Positions 1-8,320 of a stretch of DNA of 48,052 nucleotides are shown here, in pieces (position 1 is the stretch's first letter; every line of letters starts with the position of its first letter). The notes beneath the pieces are model-generated. The model ran no database searches, was not told the origin of the DNA, and worked only from the letters and a program-made list of their open reading frames with translations. Where the stretch lies: NCBI GenBank assembly GCA_017473775.1, contig JAFUJH010000036.1:1-48052 (forward strand), in the 5' to 3' direction. This DNA is from Ruminococcus sp. (lineage in GTDB: Bacteria > Bacillota > Clostridia > Oscillospirales > Acutalibacteraceae). The position numbers and the translations under genes were made by a program.

Positions 1-1
1 A

Positions 2-109
2 GCTGTTCACAACAAAAAATACAACAACTTTCCTATGCGTCCGCTTGGTTGGAAGTCTCCTAAAGAATTTCTAGATCACTTCTTATCTACCGGCGAAGTT
101 TTTTATTAA
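2..109 (+). CDS. C-terminal tail of a transposase/integrase-core protein (partial)
   Basis: An open frame enters from the left edge and ends with TAA at 107-109, giving about 35 residues. The tail contains MRPLGWKSPKEFLDHFLS, which resembles the extreme C-terminus of DDE integrase-core transposases that end in an 'RPLGWKSP' type motif. A strong intrinsic terminator follows within 50 bases, so the frame is probably a real gene end. The family cannot be fixed from so short a piece. Confidence 0.4.
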   Translation, partial: AVHNKKYNNFPMRPLGWKSPKEFLDHFLSTGEVFY

Positions 110-155
110 ACTTTGTAACGCATCATTGACAAACCTACACAATTGCTTTTCCTTT

Positions 156-193
156 AAAACCCGAACACTCCAACAGAGGAGTATTCGGGTTTT
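156..193 (+). terminator. Intrinsic terminator after the transposase tail
   Basis: The arms AAAACCCGAA (156-165) and TTCGGGTTTT (184-193) pair, with an inner ACTC/GAGT extension. The T-rich end on the plus strand and A-rich start make it usable in both directions. Confidence 0.75.
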
Positions 194-249
194 ATTTGTA
201 TCCAAGCATTTATAAATACATTTATCTGTTCGCGTGATTGCACAAAAAT

Positions 250-328
250 AACTAAGTGTTGCTGTGCTTTACGAATTAAAGCACATAGTTAAATAAACCT
301 TGTATTATGATGTCAGATTTGGTATAAT
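250..328 (+). promoter_or_regulatory. Promoter with upstream palindrome for the ior operon
   Basis: TTGTAT (300-305) and TATAAT (323-328) are separated by 17 bases, a good sigma-A promoter about 75 bases ahead of iorA. Just upstream is an inverted repeat, GTGCTTT (264-270) with AAAGCAC (278-284), enclosed by AACTA (250-254) and TAGTT (286-290). The palindrome could be an operator, but no cognate regulator is visible nearby. Confidence 0.55.
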
Positions 329-403
329 TATAAAAATAATCTTAGTAGAGGATTAATTTAATCCTGTATATAATAAATAATCCCCGTCAGGAGAGTTGAA
401 ATT

Positions 404-2128
404 ATGAGAGAATTACTTATCGGTAACGCGGCAGTAGCCAGAGGTCTGTATGAGGCAGGCTGTTCTATTGTATCCAGTTATCCCGGTACACCCAGTACAG
501 AGATTACTGAGATGGCGGCAAAGTATGACGAAATCTACTGCGAGTGGGCACCTAACGAGAAGGTAGCTATGGAGGTAGCCTTCGGTGCATCAGTGCGAGG
601 CAAGAGGACTTGCTGTTGTATGAAGCATGTAGGACTCAATGTAGCCGCAGACCCCCTGTTCACTCTGTCTTACACAGGTGTCAACGGCGGACTTGTTATC
701 TGCGTTGCAGACGACCCGGGTATGCACTCATCCCAGAACGAGCAGGACTCCCGTCACTATGCCAAGGCATCAAAGATTCCTATGCTTGAGCCTTCTGATT
801 CTGCAGAGGCACTCATGTTCACAAAGCTCGCCTTTGAGCTTTCCGAGGAGTTTGACACTCCCGTATTCATCAAGATGTGTACCCGCGTTGCTCACTCTCA
901 GAGCATTGTGGAGACTTCAGAGAGAGTACTCCCCGAGGATAAGCCCTACGAGAAGAATCCTCAGAAGTACATAATGGTTCCTGCAAACGCAAAGCTCAGA
1001 CACCCCTTTGTTGAGGAGAGAACACGCAAGCTTACAGAATATGCAGAGACTGCTGAGATTAACCGCGAGGAGTATGGAGACTCTGACTTCGGTATTATCA
1101 CCACAGGTACCTGCTACCAGTATGTTAAGGAAGTATTCGGTGAGTCTGTAAGCGTACTCAAGCTAGGTATGATTCACCCCATGCCTGTAGAGCGAATCAA
1201 GAGCTTCGCAGACAAGGTTAAGAAGGTTTATATAGTAGAAGAACTTGACGGCTTTATTGAGACTCATGTTAAGTCTCTGGGTATTGATTGTATCGGCAAG
1301 GAGATGTTCTCAAACATCGGCGAGCTGTCTCAGCTTGCAGTTGCTACTGCATTCGGACTTGATGAGCCTCAGTTTGCATCCGTTGACACCAATGTTCCCG
1401 GCAGACCTCCCGTTATGTGTGCAGGCTGTCCCCACAGAGGTATGTACTACACTCTGGCAAAGAACAAGATTACAGTACTGGGTGATATCGGCTGTTACAC
1501 ACTGGGTTCAATGCCTCCTCTTAATGCTCTGGACACTACACTCTGTATGGGTGCTTCTGTGTCAGGACTCCACGGCTACAACAAGGCAGGCGGTAAAGAG
1601 ACCGAGGGCAAGACAGTTTGTGTTATCGGTGACTCCACTTTTATGCATTCAGGTATCACAGGACTTGTAAATATCTCCTATAATGCGTCCAATTCCACAG
1701 TTATCATTCTGGATAACTCCATCACAGGTATGACAGGCCATCAGCAGAATCCCACAACAGGCTATAACATCAAGGGTGACCCTGCGGCTAAAATTGATTT
1801 GGAGACTCTGTGCAAAGCAGTAGGTATCAACCGTGTTCGCGTTGTAGACCCCTACAATCTCGCCGAGTGCGACGCAGTTCTCAAGGAAGAACTCAGTGCA
1901 GAAGAACCCTCTGTAATTATCTCCCGCAGACCTTGCGTACTGCTCAAGAGCGTTAAGGCTAAGCCTGCACTGACAGTATCAAAGGACGACTGCAAGAGCT
2001 GTAAAATGTGTATGAAGCTTGGCTGTCCTGCAATCAGTATGCACGACGGCAAGGCTGATATAGATGCTACTTTGTGTGTAGGCTGCGGCGTATGCACACA
2101 GATGTGTAAGTTTGACGCTATTAAGTAA
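404..2128 (+). CDS. iorA: Indolepyruvate ferredoxin oxidoreductase, alpha subunit
   Basis: This is the large subunit of the cytosolic enzyme that oxidatively decarboxylates aryl pyruvates (indolepyruvate, phenylpyruvate) to aryl-acetyl-CoA with ferredoxin as electron acceptor. The 574 residues match the usual length. The N-terminal half is the pyrimidine-binding 2-oxoacid oxidoreductase domain, the middle carries a TPP-binding region (GDIGCYTLG and GDSTFMHSG near residues 365-415), and residues about 526-574 form a two-cluster ferredoxin domain (CKSCKMC...CP and CVGCGVC...C). The start follows the RBS CAGGAGAG. iorB starts 12 bases after the stop, and paaK and an ACT protein follow, so the four form one operon. 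Confidence 0.93.
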   Translation: MRELLIGNAAVARGLYEAGCSIVSSYPGTPSTEITEMAAKYDEIYCEWAPNEKVAMEVAFGASVRGKRTCCCMKHVGLNVAADPLFTLSYTGVNGGLVICVADDPGMHSSQNEQDSRHYAKASKIPMLEPSDSAEALMFTKLAFELSEEFDTPVFIKMCTRVAHSQSIVETSERVLPEDKPYEKNPQKYIMVPANAKLRHPFVEERTRKLTEYAETAEINREEYGDSDFGIITTGTCYQYVKEVFGESVSVLKLGMIHPMPVERIKSFADKVKKVYIVEELDGFIETHVKSLGIDCIGKEMFSNIGELSQLAVATAFGLDEPQFASVDTNVPGRPPVMCAGCPHRGMYYTLAKNKITVLGDIGCYTLGSMPPLNALDTTLCMGASVSGLHGYNKAGGKETEGKTVCVIGDSTFMHSGITGLVNISYNASNSTVIILDNSITGMTGHQQNPTTGYNIKGDPAAKIDLETLCKAVGINRVRVVDPYNLAECDAVLKEELSAEEPSVIISRRPCVLLKSVKAKPALTVSKDDCKSCKMCMKLGCPAISMHDGKADIDATLCVGCGVCTQMCKFDAIK

Positions 2129-2140
2129 GGAGTGAGAGAA

Positions 2141-2713
2141 ATGACAAAAAGTATTATGATAGTCGGCGTAGGCGGACAGGGCTCACTGCTTGCCTCCACA
2201 CTCCTTGGTAAGCTCCTTGTTACCGAGGGCTACGATGTAAAGGTTTCTGAGGTACACGGAATGAGCCAGCGCGGCGGCTCCGTTGTAACCTATGTACGAT
2301 ATGGCGATAAGGTTTATTCTCCCATTATCGAGAAGGGTGATGCAGATTGCATCATCTCCTTTGAGAAGCTTGAGGCGGCAAGATGGGTGCAGTACCTGAA
2401 GAAGGATGGCGTTATCATCACCAACACTCAGCAGATTGACCCTATGCCTGTGGTTATCGGCGCTACTGAGTACCCTGCTGATATCCTCACTGAGCTTTCT
2501 CAGAAGGTGAAGGTTGACGCACTGGATGCACTGTCCCTTGCACAACAGGCAGGCTCCTCAAGAGCTGTCAACATCGTGCTTATGGGCAGACTTGCACGAC
2601 AGCTTGATATCCCCACTGAGAAATGGGAGGACGCACTGCGTGCTGTTGTAAAGCCTCAGTTTGTTGACATCAACCTGAAGGCATTTGAACTGGGCTATAA
2701 TTTCGGACTATAA
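2141..2713 (+). CDS. iorB: Indolepyruvate ferredoxin oxidoreductase, beta subunit
   Basis: This is the small gamma-type subunit that partners IorA. The protein has 190 residues and begins with a glycine-rich GVGGQGSLLAS segment followed by EVHGMSQRGG, both hallmarks of the gamma domain of 2-oxoacid:ferredoxin oxidoreductases. A GTG at 2132 is in frame, but it lies inside the RBS. The ATG at 2141 is 8 bases after AAGGAG (2127-2132) and is preferred. The RBS overlaps the iorA stop, which suggests translational coupling. Confidence 0.92.
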   Translation: MTKSIMIVGVGGQGSLLASTLLGKLLVTEGYDVKVSEVHGMSQRGGSVVTYVRYGDKVYSPIIEKGDADCIISFEKLEAARWVQYLKKDGVIITNTQQIDPMPVVIGATEYPADILTELSQKVKVDALDALSLAQQAGSSRAVNIVLMGRLARQLDIPTEKWEDALRAVVKPQFVDINLKAFELGYNFGL

Positions 2714-2748
2714 TACACCCGTAAAAATATAAAACAGGAGGCGTATGT

Positions 2749-4062
2749 ATGGCAGAGCGATATTGGCAAAAAGAAATCGAGACCGCATCCAGAGAAGAAA
2801 TCAAAGCTATTCAGGATGAGCGTCTTGTAAAAACCGTGAAGCATGTCTACGATAATGTAGAGATGTACCGTAAGAGAATGGACGAGGCAGGAGTAAAGCC
2901 CGAGGACATCAAAAGTATCGATGACCTTCACAAGCTTCCATTCACAACCAAGCAGGATTTGCGTGATAACTACCCCTACGGACTCTTTGCAGTTCCCACA
3001 AAGGATGTAGTCAGACTCCACGCATCCTCAGGTACTACAGGTAAGCAGATTGTAGTTGGCTACACCAAGCATGACCTTGATGTATGGGACGAGATTGCCG
3101 CCCGTCAGCTCTACGCAGTAGGTGCAGACGAGAATGACTTTATCCATGTTTCCTACGGCTACGGCCTGTTTACAGGCGGATTCGGACTTCACGGCGGTGC
3201 AGGTAAAATCGGTGCTACAGCTATCCCCGTATCCTCAGGTAACACCGACAGACAGATTACAATTCTCCAGGACTTCGGCTCAACTGTGCTGTGCTGTACT
3301 CCCTCTTATGCAATGTACATTGCAGAGCAGGTGAAGGCAAAGGGCATCGACCCCAAGACCCTGCCCCTGAGAGCAGGTATCTTTGGTGCAGAGCCTTGGA
3401 CAGAAGAAATGCGTCACCAGATTGAGGAGATGCTGGACATCAAGGCATACGATGTTTACGGCCTTACTGAGATTATGGGTCCCTGCGTGTCCTACGAGTG
3501 CTCTGAGCAGACAGGTATGCATGTTAACGAGGACCATTTTATTGTAGAGACCATCGACCCCGACACAGGGGAGGTACTGCCCTACGGTACACCCGGTGAG
3601 CTTGTGTTCACCTGTATCACCAAGGAGTGTTGTCCCTTTATCCGTTACCGCACAAGAGATATCGGCGTGCTGACTATTGATAAGTGCTCCTGCGGAAGAA
3701 CCTTCGTGAAGATGACAAAGCCCAAGGGCAGAACCGACGATATGCTCATCATCCGCGGTGTCAATGTGTTCCCCTCACAGATTGAGACAGTTCTTCTGCG
3801 AATGGGCTATTCTCCCAACTATAAGATTTTCGTTGACAGAGTTAACAACACAGATACTCTCCTTGTTCAGGTTGAGATGACAGAGGAAATGTTCTCTGAT
3901 ACAGTTACCAAGATTAAAGAACACGAGAAGGCACTGGAGGGCGAGCTTCGCTCACTTCTGGGTATTGGTGCTGATGTTCAGCTTGTAGCTCCCGGCAGCA
4001 TCGAACGCTCTATGGGTAAAGCCAAGAGAGTTGAAGATAAGAGAAAGCTTATAGGAGGTTAA
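2749..4062 (+). CDS. paaK: Phenylacetate-CoA ligase family protein
   Basis: This ANL-superfamily adenylating enzyme is 437 residues long, the usual length of PaaK. It joins phenylacetate (or indoleacetate) to CoA using ATP. Visible motifs are the phosphate loop HASSGTTGK near residues 90-98, YGLTEIMGP near 236-244, and the C-terminal RGVNVFPSQIE hinge region. It follows iorAB after 35 bases with AGGAGG ahead of the ATG. In this context it may run in reverse, making ATP from arylacetyl-CoA produced by IorAB. That direction is inference. Confidence 0.92.
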   Translation: MAERYWQKEIETASREEIKAIQDERLVKTVKHVYDNVEMYRKRMDEAGVKPEDIKSIDDLHKLPFTTKQDLRDNYPYGLFAVPTKDVVRLHASSGTTGKQIVVGYTKHDLDVWDEIAARQLYAVGADENDFIHVSYGYGLFTGGFGLHGGAGKIGATAIPVSSGNTDRQITILQDFGSTVLCCTPSYAMYIAEQVKAKGIDPKTLPLRAGIFGAEPWTEEMRHQIEEMLDIKAYDVYGLTEIMGPCVSYECSEQTGMHVNEDHFIVETIDPDTGEVLPYGTPGELVFTCITKECCPFIRYRTRDIGVLTIDKCSCGRTFVKMTKPKGRTDDMLIIRGVNVFPSQIETVLLRMGYSPNYKIFVDRVNNTDTLLVQVEMTEEMFSDTVTKIKEHEKALEGELRSLLGIGADVQLVAPGSIERSMGKAKRVEDKRKLIGG

Positions 4063-4068
4063 GGTCTT

Positions 4069-4500
4069 ATGTCTATCCGCCAGATTTCAGTTTTTGTTGA
4101 GAATAAGCAGGGCTCACTTGTAAAGATTACAGATGTGCTTGCCAGTGAAAGCATTGACCTGCGTGCTATGAGCATCGCAGATACACAGGATTTCGGTATT
4201 CTCCGTCTCATTGTATCTGACACAGATAGGGCGTTGGAGGTGCTCAGAAAAGAAAACTGCATCGTCACCGAAACTGCAGTTGTAGGTGCAAGACTCCGCA
4301 ACGAGCCCGGCGCTCTTGCAACAGTTGTGCGTGTTCTTTCTGAAAACGGCATCAATATGGAGTATATGTATGCTTTCAACGGTGCAACACCTCACCACGC
4401 TTATGTTGTACTGCGTGTAGACGATAACGACAAGGTAGAGGCACTTCTCCTTGATTCAGGTATCAAGACCATTACCGAGGAGCAGGTGTCAGAAATCTGA
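4069..4500 (+). CDS. Tandem ACT-domain protein
   Basis: The protein has 143 residues made almost only of two ACT domains, about 3-65 (ISVFVENKQGSLVKITDVLA) and about 70-135 (LRNEPGALATVVRVLSENGI). ACT domains bind amino acids and control linked enzymes or transcription. There is no catalytic or DNA-binding domain. It starts 6 bases after paaK, whose last codons hold the RBS AGGAGG. The ior-paaK-ACT order is a recurring one in anaerobes, so it probably senses an aromatic amino acid for this pathway. This ligand is inferred. Confidence 0.85.
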   Translation: MSIRQISVFVENKQGSLVKITDVLASESIDLRAMSIADTQDFGILRLIVSDTDRALEVLRKENCIVTETAVVGARLRNEPGALATVVRVLSENGINMEYMYAFNGATPHHAYVVLRVDDNDKVEALLLDSGIKTITEEQVSEI

Positions 4501-4604
4501 TTGCCCTTTGTTATTTTGCTGACAATCCTGCTCATATGCAATAAACTGTTTACAGTATTTTACACTTTATGTATGTATATGGTGATAGTTTGTTGTTAAA
4601 TCGT

Positions 4605-5055
4605 GACCCGTGGCTCCCCTTCGCAGGGGCGTATGAGAGTTTTCCCCTAGCGGGGCAGCAACCCTTTTGTCTGCTTCGCAGACATTTCCCCTATCAGGGG
4701 AATAACCTTGAGGGGAAGTGCTTTATAAGCCTCCCTCGTGAGGGAGGTGGCATTGGCTGAAAGCCAATGACGAAGGGAGTCAAAGAAAAGGTCTAACTCC
4801 CTCAGTCTTTTCGCTACGCAAAAATCCAGCTCCCTCAGGGAGGGAGCCTACTCCCTCAGTCGGCTTCGCCGCCAGCTCTTAACTGAGCCTACTCCCTCAG
4901 TCTGCTTTGCAGACAGCTCCCTCAGGGAGGGAGCCTATTCCCTCTGTCACTTCGTGACATCTCCCTCAGGGAGGGAGCCTATTCCCTCTGTCACTTCACG
5001 ACATCTCCCTCACACCGTGAGGGAGTCTTCCCTCAGGGAGGGAGCCTAAAGAGCA
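4605..5055. repeat. Intergenic box-hairpin array (CTCCCTC type)
   Basis: The 640-base gap between the ACT gene and glnA has no credible gene. It is an array of palindromic modules built on CTCCCTCAG / GGGAGGGAGCC. From 4845 to 5050 at least four units repeat in tandem, each carrying a short hairpin of different sequence between constant flanks (GGCTTCGCC, CTGCTTTGCAG, GTCACTTCGTGAC, GTCACTTCACGAC). The left part holds CCCC/GGGG modules and a TTGGCTGAAAGCCAA hairpin (4752-4770 area). Related arrays occur at about 8100, 16800, 23030 and 47600. Confidence 0.8.
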
Positions 5056-5141
5056 TTCCACTTGAGGGTGCTACGGATTTTACTTTACCAACAAACTTTA
5101 TATTTGTATAAAGTATTTTATAACCCACAGGAGGTTTTTAT

Positions 5142-6581
5142 ATGTTTAAGACTGTTAAAGAAGCACAGGAATTTATTAAGGCTAACGACATCAAGATGAT
5201 TGACTTCAAGATGATCGACATCGACGGCCGTTGGCGTCACATCACAATTCCTTCCAACAGACTCACAGAGGATACTATGACCTACGGTATCGGCTTCGAC
5301 GGCTCTAACTACGGTTACGCAGCAGTTGAGAAGAGCGATATGGTATTTATCCCCAACCTTGAGTCTGCTCAGATTGACCCCTTTGTATCTCAGCCCACAC
5401 TGACAATGACAGGTGATGTGTGCATTATCGGTAAGGTAGGCGAGGCAAACAGACCCTTCGACCAGTATCCCAGAAATGTTGCAATCCGTGCTCAGGAATA
5501 CATGAAGGAAATCGGCGTTGCTGATAAAATGATTATCGGCCCCGAGTTCGAGTTCCATCTTCTTGACCATGTTTCCTACGAGGCAAAGCCCAACCGCGTA
5601 GCATACGAGGTTGACACAGAGCAGTCCGAGTGGAACTCAGGCGAGAACGAGGTTCAGAACCTTGGTTACAAAGTTCCCGGCGGCGGCGGTTATCACATCG
5701 CTGCTCCTCAGGATATTACATACGACATCCGCTCCAGAATGTGCCTTATGCTTGAGGACTGGGGCGTAAAGGTTAAGTACCATCACCACGAGGTTGGCGG
5801 CTCAGGTCAGGTTGAGATTGAGGTTGAGCTGGGCGAGATGCTGGAGATGGCTGACAAGACCATGATTATCAAGTATGTTGTCAAGAACGAGGCAGTAGCT
5901 TCTGGCAAGACCGCTACATTTATGCCCAAGCCCATCTTCGGCGAGGCAGGCAACGGTATGCATGTTCATATGCTCCTGTTCAAGGACGGCAAGCCCCTGT
6001 TCTTTGACGAGGCAGGCTACTCAGGTCTTTCTGATATTGCACACTGGTTTATGGGCGGACTTCTCAAGCATGCTCGCTCTCTGTGTGCTATCACTAACCC
6101 CTCCACCAACTCCTTCAAGCGTCTTGTTCCCGGTTACGAGGCACCCGTTACTATCGGCTATGCTACCTCCAACCGCTCTGCTGTTATCCGTATTCCTGCA
6201 TACGCAAAGAGCCCCGAGACAAAGCGTTTTGAAATCAGAAACCCCGATGCAACCTGTAACCCCTACTACGCTTATGCGGCTATCCTTATGGCAGGTCTCG
6301 ACGGTGTTATGAATAAGATAGACCCCGAAGCAAACGGCTGGGGTCCCTACGACTACAATCTGTATAACCTGTCTGAGGAGGAGAAGGCAAAGCTGGAGGC
6401 TCTGCCCACAACTCTGGACGAGGCTCTGGATGCACTTGAAAGTGACTATGAGTACCTGACTAAGGGCGGCGTATTCCCCGAGGCACTTCTCAAGACCTGG
6501 ATTAAGAGAAAGCGTGCAGAAGCTAAGAAGGTAAACCAGATTCCTCACCCCGCAGAGTTCGGTCTTTATTATGACCTTTGA
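5142..6581 (+). CDS. glnA: Glutamine synthetase, type I
   Basis: The enzyme condenses glutamate and ammonia with ATP to give glutamine. The product has 479 residues with the beta-grasp domain at the N-terminus and the catalytic domain after about residue 115. Motifs include IGPEFEFHL, NEVQNLGYKVPGGGGYH, NGMHVHM and KRFEIRNPDA. The C-terminus ends in HPAEFGLYYDL and contains YNLYNLSEEE, the counterpart of the NLYDLPPEE adenylylation loop of type I-beta enzymes. Whether this tyrosine is modified is unknown, and no glnE is in view. The RBS AGGAGG lies 9 bases before the ATG. It appears monocistronic, with a small inverted repeat ACTTTAT/ATAAAGT at 5093-5112 upstream. Confidence 0.95.
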   Translation: MFKTVKEAQEFIKANDIKMIDFKMIDIDGRWRHITIPSNRLTEDTMTYGIGFDGSNYGYAAVEKSDMVFIPNLESAQIDPFVSQPTLTMTGDVCIIGKVGEANRPFDQYPRNVAIRAQEYMKEIGVADKMIIGPEFEFHLLDHVSYEAKPNRVAYEVDTEQSEWNSGENEVQNLGYKVPGGGGYHIAAPQDITYDIRSRMCLMLEDWGVKVKYHHHEVGGSGQVEIEVELGEMLEMADKTMIIKYVVKNEAVASGKTATFMPKPIFGEAGNGMHVHMLLFKDGKPLFFDEAGYSGLSDIAHWFMGGLLKHARSLCAITNPSTNSFKRLVPGYEAPVTIGYATSNRSAVIRIPAYAKSPETKRFEIRNPDATCNPYYAYAAILMAGLDGVMNKIDPEANGWGPYDYNLYNLSEEEKAKLEALPTTLDEALDALESDYEYLTKGGVFPEALLKTWIKRKRAEAKKVNQIPHPAEFGLYYDL

Positions 6582-6604
6582 TGTGTTTGCCCTAAAGGGC
6601 AAAC

Positions 6605-6850
6605 TCGCGTAGGGCCGTTCCTTCGCAGGAACGGCAACCCTTTTGTCTGCTTCGCAGACATTTCCCCTGATAGGGGAATTTCAATGGTCGTCCGAATCCT
6701 CTTTGCACCATGTTGAGGAAGTCACGGACCGTCAATGACGGTCCCTACGCGTGCGATATGTGCCTTGTTACACGAGAATTTATATCATATCGCATTGACG
6801 CAAAGCGGCAATATATCGCATTTTGCGAGAGCAAAATACTTCACACTGAA
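6605..6850. repeat. Mixed intergenic repeats (GGAACGGC and GCGATAT modules)
   Basis: This stretch after glnA has modules also seen at 4605 and 12800 (CGTTCCTTCGCAGGAACG, TCTGCTTCGCAGA) and then GCGATAT boxes with hairpins up to 6840. No gene with an RBS is visible. Confidence 0.65.
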
Positions 6851-6854
6851 TCAA

Positions 6855-6893
6855 AACATCACAGATTCAAAAGCTGAGTCTGTGGTGTTTTTG
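6855..6893 (+). terminator. Intrinsic terminator downstream of glnA
   Basis: AACATCACAGA (6855-6865) pairs with TCTGTGGTGTT (6879-6889) with one G-T pair and runs into TTTTTG. It lies about 275 bases after the glnA stop, beyond the repeat cluster. Confidence 0.65.
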
Positions 6894-6954
6894 TTTATCT
6901 GTCCGAAAGTTTCCCGTATTCGTTGACTTTTTATAGCTTTGGTATTAAACTTAT

Positions 6955-7092
6955 CTTTGTAAGAGGGAGTAGTTTGCAGCAGTAGCTGCGGTGTTGCTCG
7001 TCATCACGAAGAAATTCCGGGCACACCCAAAATAAACCTTCAGTTTTGTAACGAGACTTTTACTGCTATTGGGGCAGTACAGGTCTTTTTTT
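6955..7092 (+). promoter_or_regulatory. yybP-ykoY-like Mn2+ riboswitch with overlapping terminator
   Basis: The leader of the cation exchanger has GGGAGTAG at 6965-6972 and ACGAGAC at 7051-7057, the two conserved ends of the yybP-ykoY class. A closing stem GTAAGAG (6959-6965) with CTTTTAC (7057-7063) brings them together. The 3' strand of that stem overlaps a terminator made of TACTGC (7061-7066) and GCAGTA (7074-7079), extended by AGAC (7054-7057) and GTCT (7083-7086), followed by TTTTTTT. The two folds exclude each other, which fits transcription antitermination by bound Mn2+. The class is recognised from memory of its consensus. Confidence 0.68.
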
Positions 7093-7129
7093 ATTGCTCC
7101 GAAAGAAATATTTTAGGAGGAATGCAAAA

Positions 7130-8071
7130 ATGTTCTGGAATGTATTGTTATTACTTGTGGGCTTCGCACTACTTGTCAAGGGAGCTGACTTCTTTGTAGA
7201 CGGCAGCTCGTCTATTGCTCGCATACTGGGTGTGCCGGGGTTTGTCATCGGTCTGACCATTGTTGCTATGGGTACAAGTGCTCCTGAGGCGGCGGTGAGT
7301 ATTACCGCCAGTGCACAGGGTGCCAACGAAATTGCCATCAGCAATGTAGTAGGTTCAAATATCTTCAACCTCTTGGTGGTTGCAGGTCTGTGTGCAGTGA
7401 TAAAGCCCTATAAGATTGAGCGGATTATGCTCAGGCGTGATTACCTGATAAATGTCATCCTCAGTGCCATACTCCCTGTAATGATGCTTATAGGCAATGT
7501 GCTTGGACTTATAGACGGCATACTGCTTCTGGTGGGAATTGTAGCCTATGTGGGCTTTGTACTGTACAGTGCATTCAAGGATAAGGACAATATGCCTGCG
7601 GATAAGGATGCAAAGAAAATGTCACCTGTGCTCAGCGTTGTGTGTATTATAGGCGGTCTGGCGGCTATCATCGGAGGAGGACAGCTTGTAGTTAATAACG
7701 CAAAGGAAATTGCCTATGCACTGGGCTGGTCTGAAACCTTCGTGGGACTTACAATTGTAGCAATCGGCACAAGCCTGCCTGAGCTTGTCACAAGCGTTGT
7801 TGCCGCCAAGAAGGGGGAGAGCGGTCTTGCCCTTGGCAATGTAATCGGCTCAAACATCTTCAACATCCTGTTTATTCTGGGGCTTTCCTCAGTAATCAGC
7901 CCTATTATAGTGGACGCGGATGCAGTAATCAATGCAGTCATTCTCCTTGTAATCACTGCCGCTGTGTACATTCCCTGCCTTATTAAAAAGGGTATGGGCA
8001 GAATAGTAGGCTCAGTGTGCGTGCTGGGGTATGTTGGATATACTGCATACTTGCTGATGACGACCATTTAA
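7130..8071 (+). CDS. Calcium/sodium antiporter family (CaCA) cation exchanger
   Basis: This membrane cation exchanger has 313 residues and two inverted alpha-repeats, each with the signature G-x-GTSxPE followed by GNxxGSNIFN (VAMGTSAPEAA...NVVGSNIFN near 45-85, and VAIGTSLPELV...NVIGSNIFN near 215-255). About ten membrane helices are expected. The ATG at 7130 is 9 bases after AGGAGG (7115-7120). A longer frame starting with TTG at 7094 would run through the terminator and RBS and is rejected. The Mn2+-type leader suggests it exports manganese, although its family name refers to calcium. This substrate is inferred. Confidence 0.88.
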   Translation: MFWNVLLLLVGFALLVKGADFFVDGSSSIARILGVPGFVIGLTIVAMGTSAPEAAVSITASAQGANEIAISNVVGSNIFNLLVVAGLCAVIKPYKIERIMLRRDYLINVILSAILPVMMLIGNVLGLIDGILLLVGIVAYVGFVLYSAFKDKDNMPADKDAKKMSPVLSVVCIIGGLAAIIGGGQLVVNNAKEIAYALGWSETFVGLTIVAIGTSLPELVTSVVAAKKGESGLALGNVIGSNIFNILFILGLSSVISPIIVDADAVINAVILLVITAAVYIPCLIKKGMGRIVGSVCVLGYVGYTAYLLMTTI

Positions 8072-8099
8072 TTGCGTGATGAAATCACGCAGCGATACA

Positions 8100-8245
8100 T
8101 GCTTCCCTCTTTGAGGGAAGTGGCATTGGCTGAAAGCCAATGACGAAGGGAGTAAATATCGAGTGAAGATTGAAAAGCGAAGAAGTGAACTCCCTCAGTC
8201 TTTCGGCGTTGCCGAAATCCAGCTCCCTCTCGGAGGGAGCCCATT
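8100..8245. repeat. Intergenic box-hairpin array (CTCCCTC type)
   Basis: This copy has the order CCCTCTTTGAGGG, TTGGCTGAAAGCCAA, GAAGGGAGT, then ACTCCCTCAGTC with a TTTCGGCGTTGCCGAAA hairpin and CTCCCTCTCGGAGGGAG. It matches the arrays at 4605 and 16795 in order but not in hairpin sequence. Confidence 0.75.
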
Positions 8246-8270
8246 TGTGGATAGACCGTAATAAAAAATC

Positions 8271-8302
8271 AACCGCTGTCATTATTCCGACAGCGGTTTT
8301 GT
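8271..8302. terminator. Bidirectional terminator between converging genes
   Basis: AACCGCTGTC (8271-8280) pairs with GACAGCGGTT (8289-8298). A runs precede it and T runs follow it, so it can end transcripts from the exchanger (plus) and from the zinc-ribbon gene (minus). Confidence 0.8.
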
Positions 8303-8320
8303 TTATAGGTCTGAGTTTTA

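Noticed and set aside
4845-5050. CRISPR array
   Set aside because: Units repeat in tandem, but the variable parts are short self-complementary hairpins, not unique spacers of constant length, and no cas genes are nearby.
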